This document shows positions 41,365 through 50,306 of a DNA stretch of 64,000 nucleotides, piece after piece. The DNA is taken from the NCBI GenBank assembly GCA_963719275.1, contig CAVRBT010000004.1:372001-436000 (forward strand), in the 5' to 3' direction. This DNA is from AC-32 sp963719275. Its GTDB lineage: Bacteria; Actinomycetota; Thermoleophilia; Gaiellales; Gaiellaceae. Positions within the stretch are counted from its first letter, which is position 1. The number at the start of each line of letters is the position of its first letter. Under the pieces are notes generated by a model. It saw only the letters and a list, made by a program, of their open reading frames with translations, did no database searches and was not told the DNA's origin. The position numbers were made by a program, and so were the translations under genes.

Positions 41365-43620
41365 GGCCAAGCCCAGCGAGCGCAGCGAGAGCAAGCCGCG
41401 CAGGCGCTCGCCGCGCGTGAGCTCGCGGCGCAGGCCTCGACGGACCGCGCGTAGGTCGCGGCGCATCGCCCGCGCCGCCTCGCCCGCGCTGCGGTGGGGG
41501 CCGAAGCGGGCCGCGGTCGCATGCAGGCCGAATGCGCTCGCCTCGACGCTGTACTCCTTCTCGACGAGTTGGGCCAACTCGCGCAGCGTCGCGCTCGCAG
41601 GGACCTCGAGGCCCTGGTCGAGCAGGAAGTCGCGCAACTCCTTGCGGCAGGCCCCCGCGAGCCGGCGGGGGTCGCGCGTCACGAACCGCAGGCCGCGGTG
41701 CGCGAGCTTCGCCAGGGTGAGCAGCACCACCGCCCCGGCGAGGCCGATCAGGAGCAGGCGCAGGATCCCCCAGTCGCGTCCGTGGTGCGGCGCGTTGGGG
41801 CCGCCTACCAACTGCGTCGCGCCGAGCTCCGGGACGTCCGGCGACGTCCGCGGCTTGTCGCCGAAGCCGAGCGTTCCCGCCAGCGACGAGAACCTGCTCA
41901 GGCCCTGGCGGCCGGCCAGCACCCCCGCGACCGCGCTCACATCGAAGCTCGGCGACGACGCCGAGTAGCGGCCCGCGAGACCGCCGCGGCCCGGCGTCGG
42001 GTCAAACGGGAGCCAGCCCCAGCCGCGGAACCAGACCTCGACCCACATGTGCGCGTCGCGGTCCGAGACGATCCACTCGCTGCCGCCGGGATCGTAGTGC
42101 CCGCTCGAGAAGCCGACGGCGACGCGCGAGGGGATGCCGAGGTAGCGCAGCATCAGCGCCATCGCGCCGGCGAAGTGCTGGCAGTAGCCGCGCTTCGTCC
42201 GCGCGACGAAGTCCTCCAGCGCGGGAACGCCGGCCGGAGGCTTCGGCGGGTGCTGGTCGTAGACGAAGCCCCCACCGAACCGCAACCACTGCTCGAGTGC
42301 GACCGCCGCCGCGTAAGGACTGCGGGCACCGCCGGCGACCCGCAGTGCGTCGCGGTACAGCATCCAGAACGGCCGCAGCTGGTCGCGGCGCGCGAAGCCG
42401 GTGAAGAGATAGTTCACGTCCTCGACCCGGTGCGGCCGTCCGAAGAGCGGCGGATACACGCGCGGCTGCACCTCCCGGTACTTGCTCGACTCGACGATCG
42501 GGCCCGAATACACCGGCTTCGATCGTGCGAGCTGCTTCGGCGTCGGCGTGGGCGAGTAGCTCCAGACCTGGTAGGTCTTGCCGCGCGAGAGCGGGTCGCT
42601 CGCGTAGGCGACGCCGCTCGGGTCGTACTGGACGATGCCGACGCTCGCGCCCGTCTGGTAGCTCACCGGCACGCTGCCACCCGGGAGCCGGTTGTCGCGC
42701 AGCGCCGCCACCGTCACGATCTCGTGCTCCCACCGGTTCGACCGCAGCTCGCGCGGCGGGATCATTCCCGGCTCGCCGATCGGCGAGGGGTTGCCGTACT
42801 CCGGCGCGAGCTCTTCGAACCATCTGCCGTCCTCGACGGTGTTGAGCACCGACGAGCGCCAGTAGTGCGGCTGCGGTCCGGCCTTGACCCGGAAGACGGT
42901 CGTCGGCTTGCCGTGGAAGTTGAGCGGCCGGTAGCTCGAGTCCCAGACGTACGCGACGTCAACCGGCTCCGCGGGCTTCGTGTAAAGGTCCCAGTGCTGC
43001 CAGTCGAGGAACGCGCGCTTTGCCAGGGCCGGCGACGCCGAGGCGATCAGCGCACCGGTGACGATCAGCGTCCCGGCGGCGGCTGCGACCCCAAGGCCCC
43101 GGAGCGGTCCGGGGCGCAAGAGCGAGGTCGTTGCCAGCACCGCGATCAGCAGGAGCGCACCGCGCAGCAGGTCGTGGCCCGGCAGCAGCGTGCCTGGCCA
43201 GCCGACGCCGACGACGAGGGCTAGGGCGACCAGCCCTGGCCGGCGCGCCGCCGCGGCGAGCGCGACGCAGAGCGTGAACGCGAACAGCGCGAGGAAGAGC
43301 ACGCCGTGCATGCGCGGGTGTGCATTGGGGTCGAACGGGATCTGGACGTCGTAGAACTCGAGGAAGCCGTCGCCGAAGCGCCCGACGACGTGACCGGGCA
43401 GGGCCCAGCTGGGCCCGAGGTCGAAGGCGATCGCGCCGGCGGCGAGTGACGCCACGAGCACGGCAACCGCCCGCAGCCGCCGCGTCGGCGCGAGCAGCGG
43501 CAGCACGGCCAGGAGGATCAGCAGCGCCGCGACACCCGCGTCGGCGCCGTCCTCCAGCCGCAGCCAGCTCCAGGCCAGCAGCGGCGCCGCGAGCGCGACG
43601 ACGAGCAGCGCCCTACGCAC
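41362..43620 (-). CDS. Transglutaminase-like membrane protein (TgpA/DUF3488 type)
   Basis: 752 residues. An N-terminal bundle of about six membrane helices (to about 205), a large extracytoplasmic region with the transglutaminase core: catalytic Cys in KRGYCQHFAGAMALMLRYLGIP near 480, His in SDRDAHMWVEVWF near 525, Asp in LPFDPTPG near 539; one more membrane helix near 630; and a cytoplasmic helical C-terminus. GTG 43620 overlaps the end of the DUF58 gene. MoxR, DUF58 and transglutaminase genes in a row are a known module, probably for cell-envelope protein processing. Confidence 0.9.
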   Translation of the reverse strand: MRRALLVVALAAPLLAWSWLRLEDGADAGVAALLILLAVLPLLAPTRRLRAVAVLVASLAAGAIAFDLGPSWALPGHVVGRFGDGFLEFYDVQIPFDPNAHPRMHGVLFLALFAFTLCVALAAAARRPGLVALALVVGVGWPGTLLPGHDLLRGALLLIAVLATTSLLRPGPLRGLGVAAAAGTLIVTGALIASASPALAKRAFLDWQHWDLYTKPAEPVDVAYVWDSSYRPLNFHGKPTTVFRVKAGPQPHYWRSSVLNTVEDGRWFEELAPEYGNPSPIGEPGMIPPRELRSNRWEHEIVTVAALRDNRLPGGSVPVSYQTGASVGIVQYDPSGVAYASDPLSRGKTYQVWSYSPTPTPKQLARSKPVYSGPIVESSKYREVQPRVYPPLFGRPHRVEDVNYLFTGFARRDQLRPFWMLYRDALRVAGGARSPYAAAVALEQWLRFGGGFVYDQHPPKPPAGVPALEDFVARTKRGYCQHFAGAMALMLRYLGIPSRVAVGFSSGHYDPGGSEWIVSDRDAHMWVEVWFRGWGWLPFDPTPGRGGLAGRYSASSPSFDVSAVAGVLAGRQGLSRFSSLAGTLGFGDKPRTSPDVPELGATQLVGGPNAPHHGRDWGILRLLLIGLAGAVVLLTLAKLAHRGLRFVTRDPRRLAGACRKELRDFLLDQGLEVPASATLRELAQLVEKEYSVEASAFGLHATAARFGPHRSAGEAARAMRRDLRAVRRGLRRELTRGERLRGLLSLRSLGLA

Positions 43621-44821
43621 GTGCCGCCTCCGCGAAGCGTGCGTCGCCCAACCGCTCGACCAGGTCATCGCCCGCGCGGACGACCACGAGCGCGACGCCC
43701 GCCGCCTGCAGCCGCAGCAGCTCCGGCCGCGCGGTCGGCTCCATGCCGGCGAAGCTCGCAGAGTCGACCAGGACGAGCGAGACGTGGCCGCTGCCGAGCG
43801 CCCGGTCGACGAGCCGCTCGACGAGGCGCGCGGGCAGCGACGCGCTTACGACGCAGAGCTCCAGCGCCCTCCCGACCGAGCTGTTCTCATCCGCGAGCAG
43901 CGCTGCGAGCGGGGGACCCGGCTCCGGCTCGGCGGCGGCGAGCAGGTCGAACGCCGCCCGCCAGTCGCTCTCGGCCGAGCGCACGCCCTGGTGCTCGCGC
44001 CGCGCGCCGTTGATCACGAGGAGCGCCCGCCGCCCGCGCCGCACGTGCGCGAGCAGGAGCGAGCCCGCAGCGCGAACCTGCACATCGAAGCTCTCCCCCA
44101 CGACCGCCTCCGGGTCCGCGTCGAGGACGACGGCAACCTCGTCGCGCGGCGCGTCCTCCAGCTCCTTGACCATCAGCTGCGCGCGCCTCGCCGTCGAGCG
44201 CCAGTGCACCCTGCGGAGCGAGTCGCCGTGCTCGTACTCCCGGACGCTGTGGAGGTCGAAGCCCGAGGGCCGCCGCAGGAGCAGCCGCCGGCCGTCATGC
44301 GAGCGCGCGCCGGCGTCGGAGAAGAGCCGGTCGAGCTCGACCAGGCGCGGGTAGACGAGCAGCGCGCCCGGCGCGTCGAGCCGCTGCTCGACCCGTTCGA
44401 GGCCAAACGGGTCCTCGATCACGGCGACCGTCTCCTGGAACTCGTACCGCCCGCGAGGCACGTCGCGCAGGATGTAGCGCGCCCGGCCGTTCTGGCCGAC
44501 GGTCATCACGAGCTCGCCGAGCCGCCCGACCTGCTCGCGCAGCGTCCAGCGCGCCGGCACGAGATGCTGCTCGGAGACGAGCTCGAGCCCGACCTTGACG
44601 TCGTCGCCCTCGAGCCGCTCGCCTGCCGGGAGCCTCCGCCGGAGCTGCAGCGGCCGGTTCGCGAGCGCCGTCCACAGCCACGCGAGCAGCACCGCCAGCG
44701 GCAGGCCGAGCGCGACCGGGTAGAGGATCTTGGAGCCGAACGCCCACGCGCCGAGGTACGTCGCGCCGCCGAGCACCAGCGCGAGCCGCCCCCGGTGAGT
44801 CAGTGCTCCTCCCGGTGACAT
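43613..44821 (-). CDS. DUF58 protein
   Basis: 402 residues. Two N-terminal membrane helices (about 10-55), a beta-rich region, the DUF58 core LHSVREYEHGDSLRRVHWRSTARRAQLMVKELEDAPRDEVAVVLD near 225, and a VWA-like C-terminal half. It acts with MoxR ATPases, but the mechanism is not known. ATG 44821 is chosen from the short conserved N-terminus. A 145-base gap with a repeat separates it from moxR upstream. Confidence 0.9.
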   Translation of the reverse strand: MSPGGALTHRGRLALVLGGATYLGAWAFGSKILYPVALGLPLAVLLAWLWTALANRPLQLRRRLPAGERLEGDDVKVGLELVSEQHLVPARWTLREQVGRLGELVMTVGQNGRARYILRDVPRGRYEFQETVAVIEDPFGLERVEQRLDAPGALLVYPRLVELDRLFSDAGARSHDGRRLLLRRPSGFDLHSVREYEHGDSLRRVHWRSTARRAQLMVKELEDAPRDEVAVVLDADPEAVVGESFDVQVRAAGSLLLAHVRRGRRALLVINGARREHQGVRSAESDWRAAFDLLAAAEPEPGPPLAALLADENSSVGRALELCVVSASLPARLVERLVDRALGSGHVSLVLVDSASFAGMEPTARPELLRLQAAGVALVVVRAGDDLVERLGDARFAEAARA

Positions 44822-44852
44822 TGCCACGCTCCTGGTGCGGGAGCACCAAGCA

Positions 44853-44914
44853 TGGCAAGGACGCAGGGAGCGCCCGTATCGAATGAGATACGGGCGCGAC
44901 TGAGGACGCCGCCA
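44853..44914 (+). repeat. Nested palindromic element, family 2, copy R2
   Basis: TGGC arm, AAGGACGCAGGGAGC, a perfect 11-bp hairpin GCGCCCGTATC/GATACGGGCGC, GACTGAGGACG and a GCCA arm. It lies between the DUF58 and moxR genes. The core matches R1 and R3; the outer arms differ but still pair. Confidence 0.75.
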
Positions 44915-44966
44915 GGCGCCGCGTGCTCGCGCGCCAGAGGCATGGATGATGTTGCCGGGAGGAGCA

Positions 44967-45912
<946 letters not shown>

Positions 45913-45932
<20 letters not shown>

Positions 45933-47100
45933 TCGCTCCCTCCAGGCGGGCCACCACCTCGTCGAGGATCGCCGCGGCGATCCGTTCCTTCGCTGTTTTC
46001 TGGATACGCCGCTCGCCCGAAGCCGAAACGAGGACGACCTCGTTGTCGGCCGCGTCGAAGCCGATGTCCTCGCGGCTCACGTCGTTGAAGACGATCAAGT
46101 CGACCCGCTTGTTGCCGAGCTTCTCGCGCGCCCGCTCGAGCCCACGCTCTCCGCGATCGGCCGCGAAGCCGACCAGCACGCTGCGCGTTCTAGGATCACG
46201 CCGCGCACCGAGCTCGCGCAGGACGTCGGTCGTCGGCTCGAGCGTGACCGTCCACGGCCGGTCGTCCTTCGGGCGCTTTTCCTCGTCGGCCTGGGCGGGG
46301 CGGTAGTCGGCGACCGCGGCGGCCATCACGACCACGTCGGCGTCGCCGCGCGCGAGCGTCTCGCGGGCGACGTCTTCGGCGGTGGGCGCCTGCACCACGT
46401 CAACTCCTACGGGAGCCGGGACCGAGAGGTTCGAGGCGACGAGCGTGACGTCGGCGCCGCGGCGGCGCGCCTCCGCCGCGACCGCGGAGCCCATCCGCCC
46501 GGACGAGCGGTTGCCGAGGAAGCGAACGGCGTCGAGCGGCTCGCGGGTCCCGCCCGCCGTGACGAGGACGCGGCGGCCGCGGAGCTGGTCGCGCTTCTCG
46601 AGGAGGGATGCCACTCGCTCGCAGATCTCCTCGGGCTCGCTCATCCGCCCCACGCCCACCTCGCCTTCGGCCGTGTCGCCCTCCTCGGGGCCGACGAGCT
46701 CGACGCCCCGCCCCCGAAGCGCCTCGACGTTCGCCTGCGTCGCCTCGTTGCGCCACATGCGCGGGTTCATCGCCGGCGCCGCGAGCACCGGTCCCTCGAA
46801 CGCGAGCGCCGTCTGCGTGAGCACGTTGTCGGCGAGGCCGTGCGCGACCTTCGCCAGCGTGTTCGCCGAGAGCGGTGCGACCACAAGCAGGTCGGCCTCG
46901 ACGAGGTGCGGATAGAGCTCCCGCGGCGACTCGCGGCGGGCCAGCGACTCGAACGTCTTCGCCGAGACGAACGTCTCCGCCTCGGCCGTGAGGATCGGCG
47001 TCACCTCGTGCCCGGCACGCACGAGCAGCCGCGTCAGCTCGCAGGCCTTGTACGCGGCGATTCCGCCCGTCACCCCGAGAAGCACCCGCGCCATCGGCAC
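45913..47100 (-). CDS. coaBC: Phosphopantothenoylcysteine decarboxylase/synthetase
   Basis: Bifunctional coenzyme A enzyme. 395 residues. N-terminal flavin-dependent CoaC (LLGVTGGIAAYKACEL, LVVAPLSANTLAKVAHGLADN, APAMNPRMW); C-terminal CoaB (RRVLVTAGGTREPLDAVRFLGNRSSGRMG near 185, MAAAVADYRPAQ near 265, KRVDLIVFNDVSREDIGF). GTG 47100 or ATG 47094 can start it. It follows rpoZ in the usual actinobacterial order. Confidence 0.95.
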
Positions 47101-47141
47101 ATTGTGCCCGCCGGAGCACGAATCGTGAAAGCCCGCGCCGC

Positions 47142-47249
47142 CTAGCGGACGACGAGCGGAGCCGACCTGACCGTGCTCACGTTGCCGGCCGCCTCGGCGG
47201 CGCGGACCGAGAACCGCAACCGGCCGTGCACGCGGCTCGGAAACGCCTG
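47142..47249 (-). pseudogene. Remnant of the C-terminus of a secreted repeat protein
   Basis: Between rpoZ and coaBC a 35-codon stretch reads QAFPSRVHGRLRFSVRAAEA, then AGNVSTVRSAPLVVR and a TAG. The pattern R-F-x-V-R-A-x-D/E-A-A-G-N-x-S is typical of the last strand of Ig-like/fibronectin-type domains in exported actinobacterial proteins. There is no start or upstream part, so I read it as a leftover fragment. Chance coding-like sequence in GC-rich DNA remains possible. Confidence 0.35.
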
Positions 47250-47250
47250 G

Positions 47251-47481
47251 CTACTTCGCGTAGGAGTACTTGATCTTGCCCTCGGAGATCTCCTCGAGGG
47301 ACATCGTCAAGTAGTTCTTCGAGCGCGACTCGACCAGCGGCGGCAGGAACTGGTCGAATGTGCCCTCGCCGAGCTGGTGGTGGTAGTTGTTGATCTGTCG
47401 CGCGCGCTTGGCCGCGACGATCACCAGCGCGTAGCGGGAGTCGACGTTCTCGAGCAGTTCGTCAATGCGGGGATGGATCAT
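47251..47481 (-). CDS. rpoZ: RNA polymerase omega subunit
   Basis: 76 residues. IDELLENVDSRYALVIVAAKRARQIN is the diagnostic omega motif; the C-terminus ends SLEEISEGKIKYSYAK. ATG 47481 overlaps the end of gmk by 20 bases. The order gmk-rpoZ is widely conserved. Confidence 0.96.
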   Translation of the reverse strand: MIHPRIDELLENVDSRYALVIVAAKRARQINNYHHQLGEGTFDQFLPPLVESRSKNYLTMSLEEISEGKIKYSYAK

Positions 47482-48091
47482 GGGCGGGCATGGTACCTGC
47501 GCCGTCCAGGGCCCTGCGGACTATCTCCTCGAGCTCAGCGACGGCCCGCTCGCGGTCGTCGTTGACGATCGTGTGGTGGAACTCGGAGGCGAGCGCGAGC
47601 TGCCGCTCTGCGATGTCGAGCCGCTCGTCGATCTCGCCCTCGCTTTCCGTCGCCCGCTGCCGGAGCCGCCGCTCCCGCTCCTCCCGGCTCGGGGCGGTGA
47701 CGAAGATCGTGACCGCCGCCGGGACGCGGTCGCGAACCGCGAGCGCGCCGCCGGTCTCGATCTCCAGCACCGGCGAGCGGCCGTCCGCCGCGATGCGGTC
47801 GAGCTCGGACCAGAGCGTTCCCGAGCGGTGGCCCTCCCCCCACGGCAGCTCGACCCACTCCAGGAAGTCGCCCTCCTCGAGCTTGCGGTCGAAGTCCTCG
47901 TCGCTCAGGAACCAGTAGTCACGCCCGTCTTCCTCGCCGGGCCGGCGGGGCCGGGTCGTCGCCGAGATGGCGAGCTCAAGCTCGGGGAGGCGCTCGAGCA
48001 GCAGTTTCGCGAGCGTGCTCTTGCCTTCGCCCGACGTCCCGGTCAGGACGAAGACAGGACGTGAGCGCTTCTCAGCGGTTGAAGAGGCCAA
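47462..48091 (-). CDS. gmk: Guanylate kinase
   Basis: Phosphorylates GMP to GDP. 209 residues. P-loop LTGTSGEGKSTLAKLL (the usual GPSGVGKG reads GTSGEGKS), the GMP-binding ISATTRPRRPGEEDGRDYWFLS, and the lid with RATESEGEIDERLDIA. TTG 48091 is the start and overlaps mihF by 20 bases. Confidence 0.95.
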   Translation of the reverse strand: MASSTAEKRSRPVFVLTGTSGEGKSTLAKLLLERLPELELAISATTRPRRPGEEDGRDYWFLSDEDFDRKLEEGDFLEWVELPWGEGHRSGTLWSELDRIAADGRSPVLEIETGGALAVRDRVPAAVTIFVTAPSREERERRLRQRATESEGEIDERLDIAERQLALASEFHHTIVNDDRERAVAELEEIVRRALDGAGTMPAHDPSPH

Positions 48092-48437
48092 TCAGCTCCG
48101 CCCGCTGCCGGTCCGAGAGTCCGCCGACGGTCTTCGACTGGCTGATCCTGCATTGGTTGAGGAAGCGGGCGGCCTTGACCCGGCCGAACTTCGGCACCGC
48201 CATCAGCATGTCGAAGACCTTGGCGGTCGAGACGTACTCCGGCGGATCGCCCAGGACCTCCTCGATGCGCGCGTCGCCGGACTTGAGGTCCTTCTTGAGC
48301 TGCGCGCGCCGTACGCGGATGTCGTTCGCCCGCTTGAGCGCTTCCATCCGTTGGTCGAGTGAGCGGAGTGGCGCCTGGGCCTGAGTCTTGAGCGCGGCCA
48401 CGGCGGGGGATACTAACAAGCTCGCTGTTTCGGTCAA
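48072..48437 (-). CDS. mihF: Actinobacterial integration host factor
   Basis: Nucleoid protein of the actinobacterial mIHF type. 121 residues with the conserved helix-two-turn-helix core (LKKDLKSGDARIEEVLGDPP, VFDMLMAVPKFGRVKAARFL, ISQSKTVGGLSDRQRAEL). TTG 48437 overlaps the pyrD stop as TTGA. The family is restricted to actinobacteria and is a strong lineage marker here. Confidence 0.95.
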   Translation of the reverse strand: MTETASLLVSPAVAALKTQAQAPLRSLDQRMEALKRANDIRVRRAQLKKDLKSGDARIEEVLGDPPEYVSTAKVFDMLMAVPKFGRVKAARFLNQCRISQSKTVGGLSDRQRAELIGLFNR

Positions 48438-49351
48438 CCCGCCATGTTTGCACCCATATGCAGGGCTTTTTCGGACGATAGTCTCGACCTCGGGTCGAGG
48501 GTGGCGTCGGAGGGCGCGTGCGCTGCGCCGATCGCGTTGTCAGCATTGACGAAGCCGAAGGCCGCCAACTCCGCCTCCAGCTCGGACCGAATCCGCGCCG
48601 CCGCGCCGGGGTCGGAGAAGAGCGCGGTGCCGACCGCGACGTCGGTCGCGCCCGCCGCGATCAGCTCCAGCGCGTGCCGTCCCGTCGCGACCCCGCCCAT
48701 CCCGACGATCGGCAGGCGCGTGTCGCAGAAGCAGGTGTGGACCGCGGCGAGCGCGATCGGCCGCAGCGCGGGGCCGGAGAGGCCGCCGGTGGCGCGGGCG
48801 AGCACGGGACGCAGCGTCCGCTCGTCGAGAGCGAGCCCACGGACGGTGTTGACGAGGCTGAGCCCGTCGGCGCCGGCCGCCTCCGCGGCGCGCGCGGTGG
48901 CCCCGAGGTCGGCGACGGCCGCGGAGAGCTTCGCGTACAGCGGCTTGGGCGTGACTTCCTGAACCGCGTCGACGACCTCGCTCACGTTCTCGGGGACCTC
49001 GTCGACGTTCGGGCAGGAGAGGTTCAGCTCGAGCACCTCGATCTCTGGCCGGTCTCCCAGCCGCTCCGCCACGTGCACGTAGTCCTCGACCGAGAAGCCG
49101 CCGACGGAGACCCAGAGCGGGACGCCGAGCTCGGCGAGCCGCGGCAGGTGGTCTGCCACGAAGGCGGCGACGCCCGGGTTGGCGAGGCCGATCGCGTTGA
49201 GCATGCCGACGTCGGCCTCGGCGATCCGGACAGGCAGGTTGCCCTCCCGCGCGAGCGGCGTCACGGTCTTGGTGACGAACACGTCGAGGCTGCGCGCGAC
49301 CTCCGGGGCGGTCAGCGCGTCGAGGCAGCCGCTTGCGTTAAGCAGCCGCAT
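48434..49351 (-). CDS. pyrD: Dihydroorotate dehydrogenase, PyrK-dependent type
   Basis: Oxidises dihydroorotate to orotate. 305 residues. LNASGCLDALTAPEVARSLD, VFVTKTVTPLAREGN, the catalytic ELNLSCPNVDEVPENVSE near 130, SLVNTVRGLALDERTL near 185 and IVGMGGVATGRHALELIAAGAT near 235 point to the 1B type that pairs with PyrK encoded just upstream. GGGAGGTGA five bases before ATG 49351 fixes the start. The last 35 residues (from NADNAIGAA) extend past the family core. Confidence 0.94.
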   Translation of the reverse strand: MRLLNASGCLDALTAPEVARSLDVFVTKTVTPLAREGNLPVRIAEADVGMLNAIGLANPGVAAFVADHLPRLAELGVPLWVSVGGFSVEDYVHVAERLGDRPEIEVLELNLSCPNVDEVPENVSEVVDAVQEVTPKPLYAKLSAAVADLGATARAAEAAGADGLSLVNTVRGLALDERTLRPVLARATGGLSGPALRPIALAAVHTCFCDTRLPIVGMGGVATGRHALELIAAGATDVAVGTALFSDPGAAARIRSELEAELAAFGFVNADNAIGAAHAPSDATLDPRSRLSSEKALHMGANMAG

Positions 49352-50165
49352 CGCGGTCACCTCCCGCACGGCTCGTGTGCGCGAGCCGCGAAACGCCGCT
49401 CTCGCAAGGACGCAGGGAGCCTTCGTAGCCGGAGGCTACGGGGGCGACTGAGGACGCGGCGAGAGCGGACGTTGCAGCGCCCTCGCGCGTGCGAGACGTG
49501 TGGGAGGGGGCCGTCACCAAGACAGGTCCTTCCACGCACAGGCGCTTGAGCTCGCCGTCGACCTCGACCGCGCACCCGTAGCAGGCCCCGTAGCCGCACG
49601 CCATCGGCGCCTCCCACGCGAGCTGCGCATGTGGCGTCAGGTGACTGACCGCTTCCAGCATCGGTTGCGGGCCGCAGGCGAGGACGTCGCGACCGGCCGG
49701 CATGATCTCCGTGACATAGCTCGGCTCGAGGACGACCTCGGCATTCGGCACGAGCGCGGCCGCCTCGGCGTGCCAGGCGCTCCTGAAGCCGAGCACGGCC
49801 GGCGGCCCACCGAGGCGCTCGGACAGATACGGGAACGGCGCGACCCCGATCCCGCCGCCGACGAGCAGCGGCCGTTCGACGTCGAGCCGGAAGCCGTTGC
49901 CGAGCGGGCCGAGGACGCCGATCCGGTCGCCGGGCCCGAGCGAGCAGAGCGCGCGCGTTCCGGGGCCGATCGGGTCGATCAGGAAGGCCAGCTCGCCGGG
50001 AGGCGCGAGGCAGACGCTCATCGGTCGCGGCAGCAACCGACCCGGCGCCTCGAGCATGAAGAACTGACCTGGGACGCCCGGGTCGAGCCCGTCGCGCTCG
50101 ATGCGAAGAAGCGTGTACGGGCCAATCTGTTCCGCGCCTCTCAGACGAAGGCCTTCGCGCTGCAT
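49338..50165 (-). CDS. pyrK: Dihydroorotate dehydrogenase electron-transfer subunit with repeat-derived tail
   Basis: Passes electrons from PyrD to NAD through FAD and a 2Fe-2S cluster. 275 residues. FAD motif LPRPMSVC near 47, NAD part PLLVGGGIGVAPFPYL near 100, cluster Cys in MACGYGACYGCAVEV and LCVEGPV near 210-230. The family ends about there. The last 45-50 residues (TREGAATSALAASS and beyond) are encoded by a family 2 palindromic element inserted before the stop. ATG 50165. Confidence 0.92.
   Translation of the reverse strand: MQREGLRLRGAEQIGPYTLLRIERDGLDPGVPGQFFMLEAPGRLLPRPMSVCLAPPGELAFLIDPIGPGTRALCSLGPGDRIGVLGPLGNGFRLDVERPLLVGGGIGVAPFPYLSERLGGPPAVLGFRSAWHAEAAALVPNAEVVLEPSYVTEIMPAGRDVLACGPQPMLEAVSHLTPHAQLAWEAPMACGYGACYGCAVEVDGELKRLCVEGPVLVTAPSHTSRTREGAATSALAASSVAPVASGYEGSLRPCESGVSRLAHTSRAGGDRDAAA
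49396..49468 (+). repeat. Nested palindromic element, family 2, copy R3, inside pyrK
   Basis: CCGCTCTCGC/GCGAGAGCGG outer arms (10 bp), AAGGACGCAGGGAGC, a CGTAGCC-GGA-GGCTACG hairpin, then GCGACTGAGGACGC. It lies within the 3' part of pyrK and is translated as an Ala/Ser-rich tail in the other orientation. Confidence 0.75.
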
Positions 50166-50306
50166 CACGGTCCTCTTCCAGCCACGGATTTGGCACAACG
50201 AGCCGCCGGAGCCGGGCTTTGCCCGGCGCAGGCAAGCAACCGGCGGCCTTGCTCGAGGGGAGAAGGAGGGGGCTCGTGGGGGAACCATGGGTTCCCCCAC
50301 GCTTCG
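50166..50306 (-). other. Structured gap between carB and pyrK
   Basis: 141 bases inside an otherwise overlapping operon. One perfect 9-bp hairpin (GGGGGAACC-ATG-GGTTCCCCC, about 50276-50296) and a nested structure with outer GCCGCCGG/CCGGCGGC and inner GCCGGGC-AAA-GCCCGGC. No gene. It may act in mRNA processing or partial termination before pyrK. Confidence 0.55.

Noticed and set aside
50166..50306. Further family 1 repeat in the carB-pyrK gap
   Set aside because: It contains a GGGCTTTGCCC hairpin like family 1 loops, but the flanking order and ends do not align.
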